IMG/VR virus record: IMGVR_UViG_3300027704_000116 | Coordinates: 1 to 29,233 of that record | Source: a virus | DNA length: 29,233 bases | Direction: 5' to 3' (one strand) | Shown: positions 22,382-29,233 of the stretch, one piece after another | How the letters are laid out: each line of letters begins with the position of its first letter | Numbering within the stretch: position 1 is the stretch's first letter | Position numbers and translations under genes: made by a program | The notes under the pieces: model-generated | Database searches by the model: none | Seen by the model: only the letters and a program-made list of their open reading frames with translations | Told to the model about the DNA's origin: nothing

Positions 22382-23590
22382 TTAGTTAAATTTATTCTTT
22401 TTAATACTTAGTTTTGAAGAATTAGGACTACTAATCGATTTAACTTTAAATCCACCTATGAAACCATCATTGCCTTTGGTAGCTCTAGGACTATCTTTTA
22501 GGTTTTTAGATTTGTTAACAACGTCGCGGACAGCGTCAGCTTTACCTTGTTCATAGAAATGATTTACAATTGCATCTCCATTAGAAGCCATGTATAAAGC
22601 CTTGTGATAGCCTTTTGCGTCATTCATAACACCTTCTTTATTTAGGAACTTACCTACAAAGTTGTTGATGTCAGATTGATCGGTTGCAACTTTATTAGAA
22701 TCTTGTACTCCATACCTAAATTTCTTACCACTGACATCGAAATCAAAACCTTTGAATTCATCAGAAAAGTATTTGTTTGTATTGGACTTAAACTCTAAGT
22801 GTTGCTGTTCAGCAGTCTCTTGGTCTTTATTGAATCTGTTAAAAAAGTCTGTAGCTTTTTGCTGCTCTTGAGTAACGCCCGGTCTCAACTTGATCTCGTC
22901 GTAATATTTACTCTTTGTGCTTTCTAAAAAGTTTTTAGCTTTTGCAACTTCTTCTTTAAACGCAATCTTCTTTTTGCGTATATCTCTTTCCTCGTCTAGA
23001 TCTTCATCATATTCGTAATCTTCTAAGATTAAATCTAAGTCTTCAGACTCTAAATAAGGTTTTGTTTTTTTATAATATTCTTTTAATAAAACACTTTCAT
23101 CAATATTTGAATAATCAGCGTTTAGTCTAACGTAATCCTCGACTGTTCCTCCTGTGTCTTCCATAAAGCTAACTAGCTTTTCAACATTTTCCGGTAGTTT
23201 TCTACCTAAAACTTTTTCGTCTCTTACAGCTTCTTGAGCTTGTTTAGTTACCTGCTTTATTTCTTCGTCAGTTACTTCTTGTAAAGGCGTGAACTTGGTA
23301 ACAACATTTTTAGAGGGCTCTTCGTCTCCTTGTCCCACTTCTTGCAATCCCACTTTGGGTTGTTCTGTGAGTAGCACAGGTTCCTCTGCTTCTTGCTTTT
23401 GAACGGCATTTTCTTCAGGTTTTAATGTGTCGTTAGGAATTACTACTTTAGTAACTTCTTCTTTGTTTTCTAACACAGGCTCTTTAATGCTAACCTTTGT
23501 TATAGCCGTAGCTTCTTGACTTAACTGTTTAGGCTTAGTACTTTTCCCTTTTAAAGAAAACTCACCTTCCTGTTTAGTTGCTTCTTCCAT
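22382..23590 (-). CDS. acidic scaffold-like head assembly protein (402 aa)
   Basis: A 402-residue, strongly acidic, hydrophilic protein between portal and capsid genes. Residues 1-115 are low complexity (Glu/Lys/Val/Thr/Pro) and probably disordered. Residues about 160-240 are helical and acidic (LILEDYEYDEDLDEERDIRK). The C-terminus is basic (KLSIKKNKFN). An acidic disordered N-terminus, a helical core and a short basic C-terminal segment are the arrangement of podovirus scaffolding proteins, whose C-terminal basic end binds the capsid protein (T7 gp9, P22 gp8). No protease motif is present. It ends 12 bases before the capsid gene. The scaffold role is inferred. Confidence 0.7.
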   Translation of the reverse strand: MEEATKQEGEFSLKGKSTKPKQLSQEATAITKVSIKEPVLENKEEVTKVVIPNDTLKPEENAVQKQEAEEPVLLTEQPKVGLQEVGQGDEEPSKNVVTKFTPLQEVTDEEIKQVTKQAQEAVRDEKVLGRKLPENVEKLVSFMEDTGGTVEDYVRLNADYSNIDESVLLKEYYKKTKPYLESEDLDLILEDYEYDEDLDEERDIRKKKIAFKEEVAKAKNFLESTKSKYYDEIKLRPGVTQEQQKATDFFNRFNKDQETAEQQHLEFKSNTNKYFSDEFKGFDFDVSGKKFRYGVQDSNKVATDQSDINNFVGKFLNKEGVMNDAKGYHKALYMASNGDAIVNHFYEQGKADAVRDVVNKSKNLKDSPRATKGNDGFIGGFKVKSISSPNSSKLSIKKNKFN

Positions 23591-23602
23591 GATATAATAT
23601 AA
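23589..23602 (-). repeat. 14-base A/T repeat at the scaffold-like gene start
   Basis: The minus strand carries TTATATTATATCAT, its last two bases being the first two of the ATG at 23590. It is identical to the 14 bases just upstream of the gene starting at 20792. Chance is possible in such A/T-rich DNA. Confidence 0.3.
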
Positions 23603-23625
23603 TTAAATAGTTAATTTTGATAGTG

Positions 23626-26022
23626 CTAAAAATTCTCTAGCCCGAAACCTCCTAGGGTATCATTTCCGGATGACTCAAAATTTGTTGGTAATGAATCATT
23701 TTGTCTTTGTGATATTAACTCTGATTGTTGAGTTGCTTGTATTTTAGTTCTTTCGTCTTTTCTATCCTCGATCTCTTTTTCTTTCGATCCTTCAGAGTTA
23801 GCTTTGACTTGAGCTAGTTTCATTTGATAACCAAACTCTTCAGCCATTAAACTCCTTTTTATCTCAGCTTCAGCTTGCATTCTTTGTATTTCAAACTGAG
23901 ACTTAGCTTGCTCAATACTTACTTTCTCAGCGGTTATAGCTTGTTGCTTTTGAACTTCGTTCATTGCTGCTTGCTCTGCTTGTTGAGCGTTTGCTTGCGC
24001 TTGTGCTTGTATATTTGCTTGCTTTTGTTTTTGTTCTCTTTCTAGTTTTTGATTTTGTCTAAGCTTTAAAAACTGATTAGCTAATTTTTGGTTTTTAATG
24101 TTTCTAATATCTATAGCATCCGACAAAGCTATAACACCTGTCTGTAAAGCCATTTGAACATTTTGTTCTAATAAAGCTTTTTCATGCTCTTCAGGTTCAA
24201 TTTGTATGTATATACCAAAATCATGTATTTGTAAATTCATTAACTCTTCTAAAGTTTTAACGTTAAAAGAACTAATAGAATTCCTTAAAGCGTTATGTAA
24301 CAGCGGGTTGTCTATAACATCCGCAACCTTTAAACTTATATTTTCGCATACTCTTAAAGTTACATAAAGCATAGAATCCAATAAATGCTTTGTAGCTACA
24401 TTAGAAGCGTTTGCTGCTAGTTTTTGAACACCAACCAAAGCATCTTTATCTGTTTGACTACCGTCTCTAGCTTCGTTTAAACCGGTTACATCTCTAATCA
24501 TCTGTAAGTAATATTGATACGTACCAATAAGACTTTGTATTTTAGCTTGTCCAGAAGAAGAACTTAATTCTTGAATAGGTATTTTACCTGCATTTATGCC
24601 GCCTTCTTGAGTAAGTGATCTACCTACTATGGAACCTGTTTGAAAATACATATTTAAAGCTTCAGCCGGGTTATAGTTAGTACCATTACCTAGATCCACT
24701 TCAGCTAAACCATCCATATCCAGGAATACACCATCCGGCACTATTCTAGACATCACCTGTTGAAGTTTAAGATGCGTTAGTTGAATCATATCAGCAAAAC
24801 CTGTTATTCTACTAACTATAGATTCTATTCTACCTCTGTACATTCTAGGAGCAGATATGCAATAATTCATTTCAACTTTTGTTGAGTCAGCTGTTGGTCT
24901 TGTCATATTTTCAGCCAACTCCCAATTTAACATATAATTATTACCTAATACTTTTGCTCCTGTATATAAAACCTCTATGGTTCTATAAACTCTTTCAAAG
25001 TTGTCATTAGGCGGTGGATTAAATTCATCAGTTTTTTCTAAAGCTTTTTCTAAACCTTGTTCTGTTTTTTTAATCTTAAAAACCTGATTCATGTATGTCT
25101 TATACTCAAAGTACATTACTTGAACCGTATTGCTATCGTAGTTACCCCAGTTTTGTAAGTACTGAGAATTACCAGGCATTTTTTGTATTTTTAACAACTC
25201 CTCTTCAGGTATGTCGGGAAATTGTTTTTTTAATTCAGGTATAGTTATTGATTTAATTTCTCCGGCATAATATATATCTTCAAAATTAGGATCTTCTGTA
25301 TATGAATAAACCAAATTAGCTGGATCAACATATTCAATCTTTATACCTTCAGTAGGGTCAAATCTAGTTTTTGCAGCGGTAATACCTATTACAGTTAAAT
25401 CACTAGCTATTCTTTTCTTTGTTTCATCGTACTTGTTAGCAGCTAAAACATTTGATATAACCTCTTCTTCGGCTATTTCAATGCTTTGCTTATAGTTGAG
25501 TTGCATGTGCAAATCTAGTTCATCCTTGCTCTCAGGTAATCCAGCTATATCGCCTGTAGAAGACAAATCAATATCCATTTGCTGCTTCATATTTACTAAG
25601 GCAGCTTTAGTAGCTATATCTTTTTCTATAGCTTTAGCATAATCTGTTTTAACTTTTACAGAAAAAGGATCTTGCGCGTAGGTGGTTATATCGTAAGATT
25701 TATTAGACATACCGTTAACAACTATATCAACAAATTTTGATATAACAGGAACTGGTTTCCAGTCTAAATTAAGATAAGACAAATCACCATTTATAGACAA
25801 TTCATCTTTATACTTTTGAATACTTTGCTCTCCTCTAGCATACTGCCTAAGTTGGTGAAAGCTGTTATAGCTTTGTGTATATCTATTACCAGATCGACCC
25901 CCTTGAAACCATTCTTGCTCGATAGCCTGCGCAACTTGCATACCATATTCGTAGCTTGATTTTTCTTCGTCGCTAACTACTTGGCTAGGAAATGAACTGT
26001 TACTATTAGTCTGTATTCTCAT
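23626..26022 (-). CDS. portal protein (798 aa)
   Basis: A 798-residue protein directly downstream of the large terminase gene (adjacent, no gap) and upstream of the scaffold and capsid genes. The N-terminal region contains FHQLRQYARGEQSIQKYKDE, then SINGDLSYLNLDWKPVP and SKFVDIVVNGM, a pattern I know from portals of marine and crAss-like podoviruses. A helical region near residues 385-530 with RIESIVSRITGFADMIQLTH matches the wing/stem helices of portals. Residues about 653-770 are a Gln/Ala/Lys/Glu-rich coiled coil that would form the barrel crown inside the head, a feature of large podoviral portals. Its role is the dodecameric DNA channel that docks the terminase and connector rings. Identity is from order, length and architecture. 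Confidence 0.85.
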   Translation of the reverse strand: MRIQTNSNSSFPSQVVSDEEKSSYEYGMQVAQAIEQEWFQGGRSGNRYTQSYNSFHQLRQYARGEQSIQKYKDELSINGDLSYLNLDWKPVPVISKFVDIVVNGMSNKSYDITTYAQDPFSVKVKTDYAKAIEKDIATKAALVNMKQQMDIDLSSTGDIAGLPESKDELDLHMQLNYKQSIEIAEEEVISNVLAANKYDETKKRIASDLTVIGITAAKTRFDPTEGIKIEYVDPANLVYSYTEDPNFEDIYYAGEIKSITIPELKKQFPDIPEEELLKIQKMPGNSQYLQNWGNYDSNTVQVMYFEYKTYMNQVFKIKKTEQGLEKALEKTDEFNPPPNDNFERVYRTIEVLYTGAKVLGNNYMLNWELAENMTRPTADSTKVEMNYCISAPRMYRGRIESIVSRITGFADMIQLTHLKLQQVMSRIVPDGVFLDMDGLAEVDLGNGTNYNPAEALNMYFQTGSIVGRSLTQEGGINAGKIPIQELSSSSGQAKIQSLIGTYQYYLQMIRDVTGLNEARDGSQTDKDALVGVQKLAANASNVATKHLLDSMLYVTLRVCENISLKVADVIDNPLLHNALRNSISSFNVKTLEELMNLQIHDFGIYIQIEPEEHEKALLEQNVQMALQTGVIALSDAIDIRNIKNQKLANQFLKLRQNQKLEREQKQKQANIQAQAQANAQQAEQAAMNEVQKQQAITAEKVSIEQAKSQFEIQRMQAEAEIKRSLMAEEFGYQMKLAQVKANSEGSKEKEIEDRKDERTKIQATQQSELISQRQNDSLPTNFESSGNDTLGGFGLENF

Positions 26023-28233
26023 TTATTGTATCATTTTTGATGATGCGCCTTTGTTGTCGTATTTCTTTATACCTAAATTTATACTCCTGTATTCTTTCTT
26101 AGTTGATGGTATGTATCTATTCTTGTTACACGCCATTAAAGCTAATCCAGAGCTTATAGATGCATCATGCTTTGTTCTATTGTTTATATTAAACCTTGCC
26201 CAGTCTTCTAATGTTCTTTGAAAATACATATCACCATAACCTCCATCGGTTTTACCAATACTAGTATTTATATATGTTTCTATAGCCGCTGCATGGGCTT
26301 GTTTTATATCTTCACTAGAGTTAGGTATTCCGCCTATTTCTTTTTCTGTTATTGATAACTTATTCCAAACTTTATCAGGTCGATTCATAGAGTAACCTCT
26401 ATAACCTCTTCTTTTGAAATGATATAATAGTCTAGGTTTATTATTTTCGCATAATATTGGCATGCCGTAGAATATACAAGCCATTAACACATCTTCAAAA
26501 AATATTTCAGCAGTTTGAGGTCTAGCTATATATTCTAAAAAGAAATGATTAGGAGGTACGTCCTCCATGCTAAACTTAGTCAAACCGTGTAAAGACCCAT
26601 TAGATCCTCTTCCATCAACTGTACCTGATATATCATAACTGTCACAGCCAAACGCTCCGCAGTGTTCGTTTGCTGGGTATTTACTCCCATTTCTTACTAT
26701 CACACGGTTTTGTAGATTAACAGGTGGAACCCAAGATATTTTAAACCTACCATCTTTATTTGGTATAAATATAACGCTTGAATCTAACTTACCATCTTGC
26801 CATTGAAAACTACCAGTAGTAACTATTGATGTGTTTCTAAGGTCAACATTGTAATCTATTTGCTCGTATATTTTCGTCAGGTTAAATAAAGACTCTTTAG
26901 CTTCGTCTCTGAATGCATGCTCTTCAGTTCTTGGAAATTGTCTATAAAATTCATTCAACCCGTCTTGGTCATCTTTTAATCCTTCTACTTCATTCTTCCA
27001 AAACTCTACAACACCTAATGTTATTTTATCACCAAATGTATCTAAAACTTCTTTTTTGGGTGTATCGAATACAGGAAACCCATAAGAATCAATGTATCCC
27101 TCGTAGTTCCATTCCATAGGTATGAACAAAGAATAGAGTCCTGAGCTAGTCTGCCCGTTGCGGTTTCTCTTTGTAACGTCTGATCCATGGTATAGTTTTT
27201 TAAAGTTTTCACCACCTTTATCTAAAGCATTTGATGTTGAACCCATCATACACTTTCCAATAATTCTAGAACCTAATCTTAACGTTGTTTTGGTAACCCT
27301 CCAGTTGTTGAGGATGTTGTTCGGCCTTTCCCACTTACCGCTCTCATCGTGGACGAGTAGTTTGAGTTTCTCCCCATCATAGGCGTTATCACCCGTGTTT
27401 TTCCAGTCAATCGTGGTATCAAGACCCGTGAGTGTTTCCGTTTGTACTTTCGAATCGAGTCCTCTACGGGTAAGCTTGGATGCGGGCACACGATAGGCAA
27501 GTTCGGTTTTGGGCCTGTCCATTCCGTCCTGAATCGGTTTAAAGAAAAACGGGTAGTTAACACTAATGGGTACAACTTTATCTGTGAACATCTTTTTCGC
27601 ATCGGCTCCAGATTTGGACAAAATCCCAAACCGTGAATCGCTTGATATGGTTGCCATGTTAACAGCCTCCCCTGACGCCATGAATGAAAAGCCTGAACGT
27701 CTGTTCTTGAGATATGACATACCATAACATCTTTTGTCTGCTTTGCAAGCCTCCCAGAATAAATAGAATAATCTATTGGACTCTCTAAAATCTGGCTTCC
27801 CAATATCAATTTTGGACCATTGCAAGTACATGTACTGAGTACCAGTAATATAAGTAGGCTTGTCTTTGTTAAAAAACCAATAACCTTTTTCACGCCTTTG
27901 AAATTCTTCTTCAATATAATCATACCATTTTTCTTTAAATTGTTCAGAGTAATTCTTCCAATCAAAAACAGTTTTAATATTTTTTAATTCTTTGGGATAC
28001 TCAGCTGCCACCCATTTGTTACCTTCACTTTTAACTACGTTAGTAGCTTTAGGTAAGGCTACTACTAGATTTTGTATTTCATAAATCTCCCCAATTTCAC
28101 CGGTTTTACTAATAACCACCATGTCATGATCTTCATCATAACCGTATTTCCATTTCTTAAATTTATTATTTCTATTTAAGACCTTGGCTTTAACGTGGTT
28201 AGGTAAAATTTTGTATAATGACTGCTCGTACAT
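26023..28233 (-). CDS. terminase large subunit (736 aa)
   Basis: The packaging ATPase and nuclease. It has:
- a deviant Walker A at residues 176-183, KNRRSGFS: Phe replaces the usual P-loop lysine and a lysine opens the motif, as in lambda gpA (KSARVGYS);
- Walker B LLVHDE with D296-E297;
- a coupling motif GSTSN at 331-335;
- a C-terminal RNase H-like nuclease with D531 (GCDSYD), E596 (ILCENN) and D690 (KHDASISSGLALM).
The N-terminal 125 residues form an extra domain beyond short terminases. The stop is adjacent to the portal start, and the ATG overlaps the stop of the upstream small gene by one base (TAATG). The tract 27301-27720, which encodes residues 172-311, is GC-rich with unusual codon choice compared with the rest of the gene. 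Confidence 0.93.
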   Translation of the reverse strand: MYEQSLYKILPNHVKAKVLNRNNKFKKWKYGYDEDHDMVVISKTGEIGEIYEIQNLVVALPKATNVVKSEGNKWVAAEYPKELKNIKTVFDWKNYSEQFKEKWYDYIEEEFQRREKGYWFFNKDKPTYITGTQYMYLQWSKIDIGKPDFRESNRLFYLFWEACKADKRCYGMSYLKNRRSGFSFMASGEAVNMATISSDSRFGILSKSGADAKKMFTDKVVPISVNYPFFFKPIQDGMDRPKTELAYRVPASKLTRRGLDSKVQTETLTGLDTTIDWKNTGDNAYDGEKLKLLVHDESGKWERPNNILNNWRVTKTTLRLGSRIIGKCMMGSTSNALDKGGENFKKLYHGSDVTKRNRNGQTSSGLYSLFIPMEWNYEGYIDSYGFPVFDTPKKEVLDTFGDKITLGVVEFWKNEVEGLKDDQDGLNEFYRQFPRTEEHAFRDEAKESLFNLTKIYEQIDYNVDLRNTSIVTTGSFQWQDGKLDSSVIFIPNKDGRFKISWVPPVNLQNRVIVRNGSKYPANEHCGAFGCDSYDISGTVDGRGSNGSLHGLTKFSMEDVPPNHFFLEYIARPQTAEIFFEDVLMACIFYGMPILCENNKPRLLYHFKRRGYRGYSMNRPDKVWNKLSITEKEIGGIPNSSEDIKQAHAAAIETYINTSIGKTDGGYGDMYFQRTLEDWARFNINNRTKHDASISSGLALMACNKNRYIPSTKKEYRSINLGIKKYDNKGASSKMIQ
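27301..27540. other. GC-rich, codon-shifted tract inside the terminase gene
   Basis: By hand count this tract has 121 G/C of 240 bases (50%), whereas the 60-base blocks on either side (27241-27300, 27541-27600) each have 21 of 60 (35%). Enrichment continues at 27601-27720 (55 of 120). Codons shift too: the residues NNILNN near 305-310 are AAC AAC ATC CTC AAC AAC, not the AAT/ATA/TTA usual in this phage. The reading frame is intact. Confidence 0.8.
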
Positions 28234-28508
28234 TATTTAGATCTACCTTCAGCGAATCCTTTAAAAGCTTTTTCTTCTCTAGCTTCTTTAGGTTTCTCGT
28301 TAAGAATATTGTCTTCTTCATCTATACGTTTAAGTATTTCAAAAGCATCAAATATTGCTAATTTTTTAGTAGCAGCTGCATTTTTAAGCTTGTCTGCTGT
28401 TAAATCATCATCTGAATCTACAATAAGTTCTTTAGCTACCTTTACTAGTTCCGCTATCGCGATGTGCCCAGCTTGGATTATACTCAACTTGGTTTCCTTG
28501 GTGTTCAT
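28233..28508 (-). CDS. small protein upstream of TerL, candidate terminase small subunit (91 aa)
   Basis: A 91-residue helical, charged protein. It has IIQAGHIAIAELVKVAKELI (residues 10-29), then DDLTADKLKNAAATKKLAIF, then an acidic/basic tail ending EGRSK. Its stop overlaps the terminase ATG by one base, and its start lies 77 bases inside the preceding GroES-like gene. Short helical proteins just before the large subunit are commonly small terminase subunits that bind DNA and set packaging initiation. No helix-turn-helix is clear, so this is a position-based guess. No in-frame Met after residue 1 would shorten the overlap. Confidence 0.65.
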   Translation of the reverse strand: MNTKETKLSIIQAGHIAIAELVKVAKELIVDSDDDLTADKLKNAAATKKLAIFDAFEILKRIDEEDNILNEKPKEAREEKAFKGFAEGRSK

Positions 28509-29058
28509 ATTTGATTACAATATCATTAGATTTCATACAGAAAACTCTCTGCTCATCAACGATAAAATCCCATTCACTGTTAGGAGTAAATCCTACAACG
28601 TCACCTGGGTTAATATTAAGTGCTTTTAAGGAGTTATTACCATACTTTAGTATACCAATAAGCTTTTGCTCTTTATCGTTCGTTAGAATGTCTTCATTTT
28701 TTAGAGGCATTACAAAACATCTGTCTCCAAATGATTTCCAATCCTCTGTATTTTTATACAAATATATTTGGTCTACAGCACAGAAATATAAATCATCTTT
28801 AAAGTATGACCTACTATTTTTCTTTACACCTTTCATGTCGTAGAATACTCTAAAAACATTGTGGTGTATTAACACTATATCTCCTTTTTGTATACTTGTT
28901 TTGAATGCTTTTGGCGTTTCTATTACAACAGCTAAGTTGTTAACAGATTTAAAACTTTCTATCTTAGTATTTAAAACTAAAGTTTTGTCACCAATCTTTA
29001 TCTCGTTTTCATATCTATCACCAAGAGGTTTGATGATGAAGTCGTACAAGCTCTTCAT
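28432..29058 (-). CDS. tandem GroES/Cpn10-like co-chaperonin protein (208 aa)
   Basis: The first half (residues 7-103) has a Cpn10 layout: FIIKPLGDRY (like GroES 'IRPLhDRV'), a central strand LAVVIETP, then IQKGDIVLIHHNVFRVFY (like 'VKVGDIVxF'), and LYFCAVDQIYLYKN (like 'EsDILAVIE'). The second half repeats this: GDRCFVMPLK (111-120), QKLIGILKYG (131-140), ININPGDVVGFTPNSEWDF (147-165) and VFCMKSNDIVIKYEHQ (172-188). A tail YNPSWAHRDSGTSKGS follows. A role with host GroEL in folding capsid proteins is the natural reading by analogy to T4 gp31 and GroES-like phage proteins. The GroEL-binding mobile loop is not clear in either half. Its last 77 bases overlap the next gene. Fold assignment is moderate; function is inferred. 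Confidence 0.65.
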   Translation of the reverse strand: MKSLYDFIIKPLGDRYENEIKIGDKTLVLNTKIESFKSVNNLAVVIETPKAFKTSIQKGDIVLIHHNVFRVFYDMKGVKKNSRSYFKDDLYFCAVDQIYLYKNTEDWKSFGDRCFVMPLKNEDILTNDKEQKLIGILKYGNNSLKALNINPGDVVGFTPNSEWDFIVDEQRVFCMKSNDIVIKYEHQGNQVEYNPSWAHRDSGTSKGS

Positions 29059-29231
29059 TAATACTCTAAATCGTATTCAACAGATATTGCCATGTTAGAA
29101 TTAAATTTCTTCCATGGCATTACCTCATCTTCTTTTTTAATGTATATACTGTAAGAGTTTGATTCTTGATCGTGTAGTATAGCTGTAATAGTATGTCCAC
29201 CATAAACATTCTGCCCAACTGCGTAATGCAT
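29058..29231 (-). CDS. small conserved protein of unknown function, possibly truncated by window edge (57 aa visible)
   Basis: ATG at 29231-29229 opens a 57-codon frame that ends in TAA at 29060-29058, overlapping the GroES-like gene's ATG by one base (TAATG). The protein contains VGQNVYGGHTITAILHD, then a beta-rich middle, and ends MPWKKFNSNMAISVEYDLEY within its last 20 residues. The 'WKxFnxNmxisxEY' ending looks familiar from small genes next to phage GroES-like genes, but I cannot name the family. The frame is open up to the window edge, so the true start may lie outside. Confidence 0.6.
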   Translation of the reverse strand: MHYAVGQNVYGGHTITAILHDQESNSYSIYIKKEDEVMPWKKFNSNMAISVEYDLEY

Positions 29232-29233
29232 GG

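Noticed and set aside
27279-27965. A 228-codon open frame on the minus strand, overlapping the terminase gene in another frame
   Set aside because: It lies wholly inside terminase, whose motifs are intact. The local rise in GC lowers chance stop codons, which explains the open frame. Its sequence has no recognisable domain and is rich in Arg, Thr and Ser, as expected from an off-frame reading.
1-29233. tRNA genes, CRISPR arrays, insertion sequences or attachment sites
   Set aside because: Gaps between genes are at most 134 bases, and none shows a tRNA cloverleaf, regularly spaced repeats, terminal inverted repeats with a transposase, or an integrase.
1-29233. Stop-codon reassignment as in some crAss-like phages
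   Set aside because: All long genes read through with the standard code, and TAA and TAG both act as ordinary terminators at sensible gene ends. The one TAG followed by an extension is better explained by the frame change at the slippery site.

Overview
The window is a late (virion structure and packaging) module of a tailed double-stranded DNA phage. Every supported gene is on the minus strand, so transcription runs from position 29233 down to 1. The DNA is AT-rich, and start codons are preceded by A/T-rich leaders such as TAAATAAATAAAAATG instead of Shine-Dalgarno sequences. That is the translation-initiation style of Bacteroidota, so I infer an uncultured, probably marine, phage of a flavobacterium-like host. 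The gene set fits a short-tailed (podovirus-like) virion: portal, two connector proteins, large beta-rich tail proteins and three probable ejected internal proteins, with no tape measure, sheath or tail-tube gene. It may be related to the broad crAss-like or environmental marine podovirus assemblage, but placing it needs a TerL/portal/MCP phylogeny.

In transcription order: a small unknown protein cut by the window edge (29058-29231); a tandem GroES-like protein (28432-29058); a small protein next to the terminase, candidate TerS (28233-28508); large terminase (26023-28233); portal (23626-26022); acidic scaffold-like protein (22382-23590); major capsid protein (20927-22369); a hairpin; a conserved unknown, possibly head-accessory protein (19971-20792); a second hairpin; two connector-like proteins (19165-19911, 17938-19161); a 1419-residue tail protein ending in a Hint domain (13673-17932); a second tail beta-protein (12197-13642); a small helical internal protein with a probable -1 frameshift extension (11396-12174); a 527-residue probable internal protein (9788-11371); a 2718-residue polyvalent virion protein with an HExxH metallopeptidase motif and a sigma-region-2-like segment (1616-9772); an M15-type peptidoglycan peptidase (1233-1616); and a run of small basic proteins of unknown function (1-1226).

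The genes are packed tightly, often with a one-base TAATG stop/start overlap, so most of the window is probably one or a few polycistronic late transcripts. The GroES-like protein could help fold capsid or tail proteins through host GroEL. TerS/TerL and portal package DNA into shells built from the capsid and scaffold proteins. The connector and tail proteins close the head. The three internal proteins are probably ejected at infection, and the M15 enzyme would cut peptidoglycan at lysis or entry. No replication, transcription, integration or tRNA genes are in the window, and no stretch over 300 bases lacks a gene.

The most notable points are: the exact lambda-type slippery heptamer GGGAAAG directly before the stop of the small internal protein; two GroES-like units in one chain; the C-terminal Hint domain on the tail protein; a tract of about 50% GC with foreign-looking codon use inside the TerL ATPase core; and the combined peptidase and sigma-like segments in the giant virion protein.
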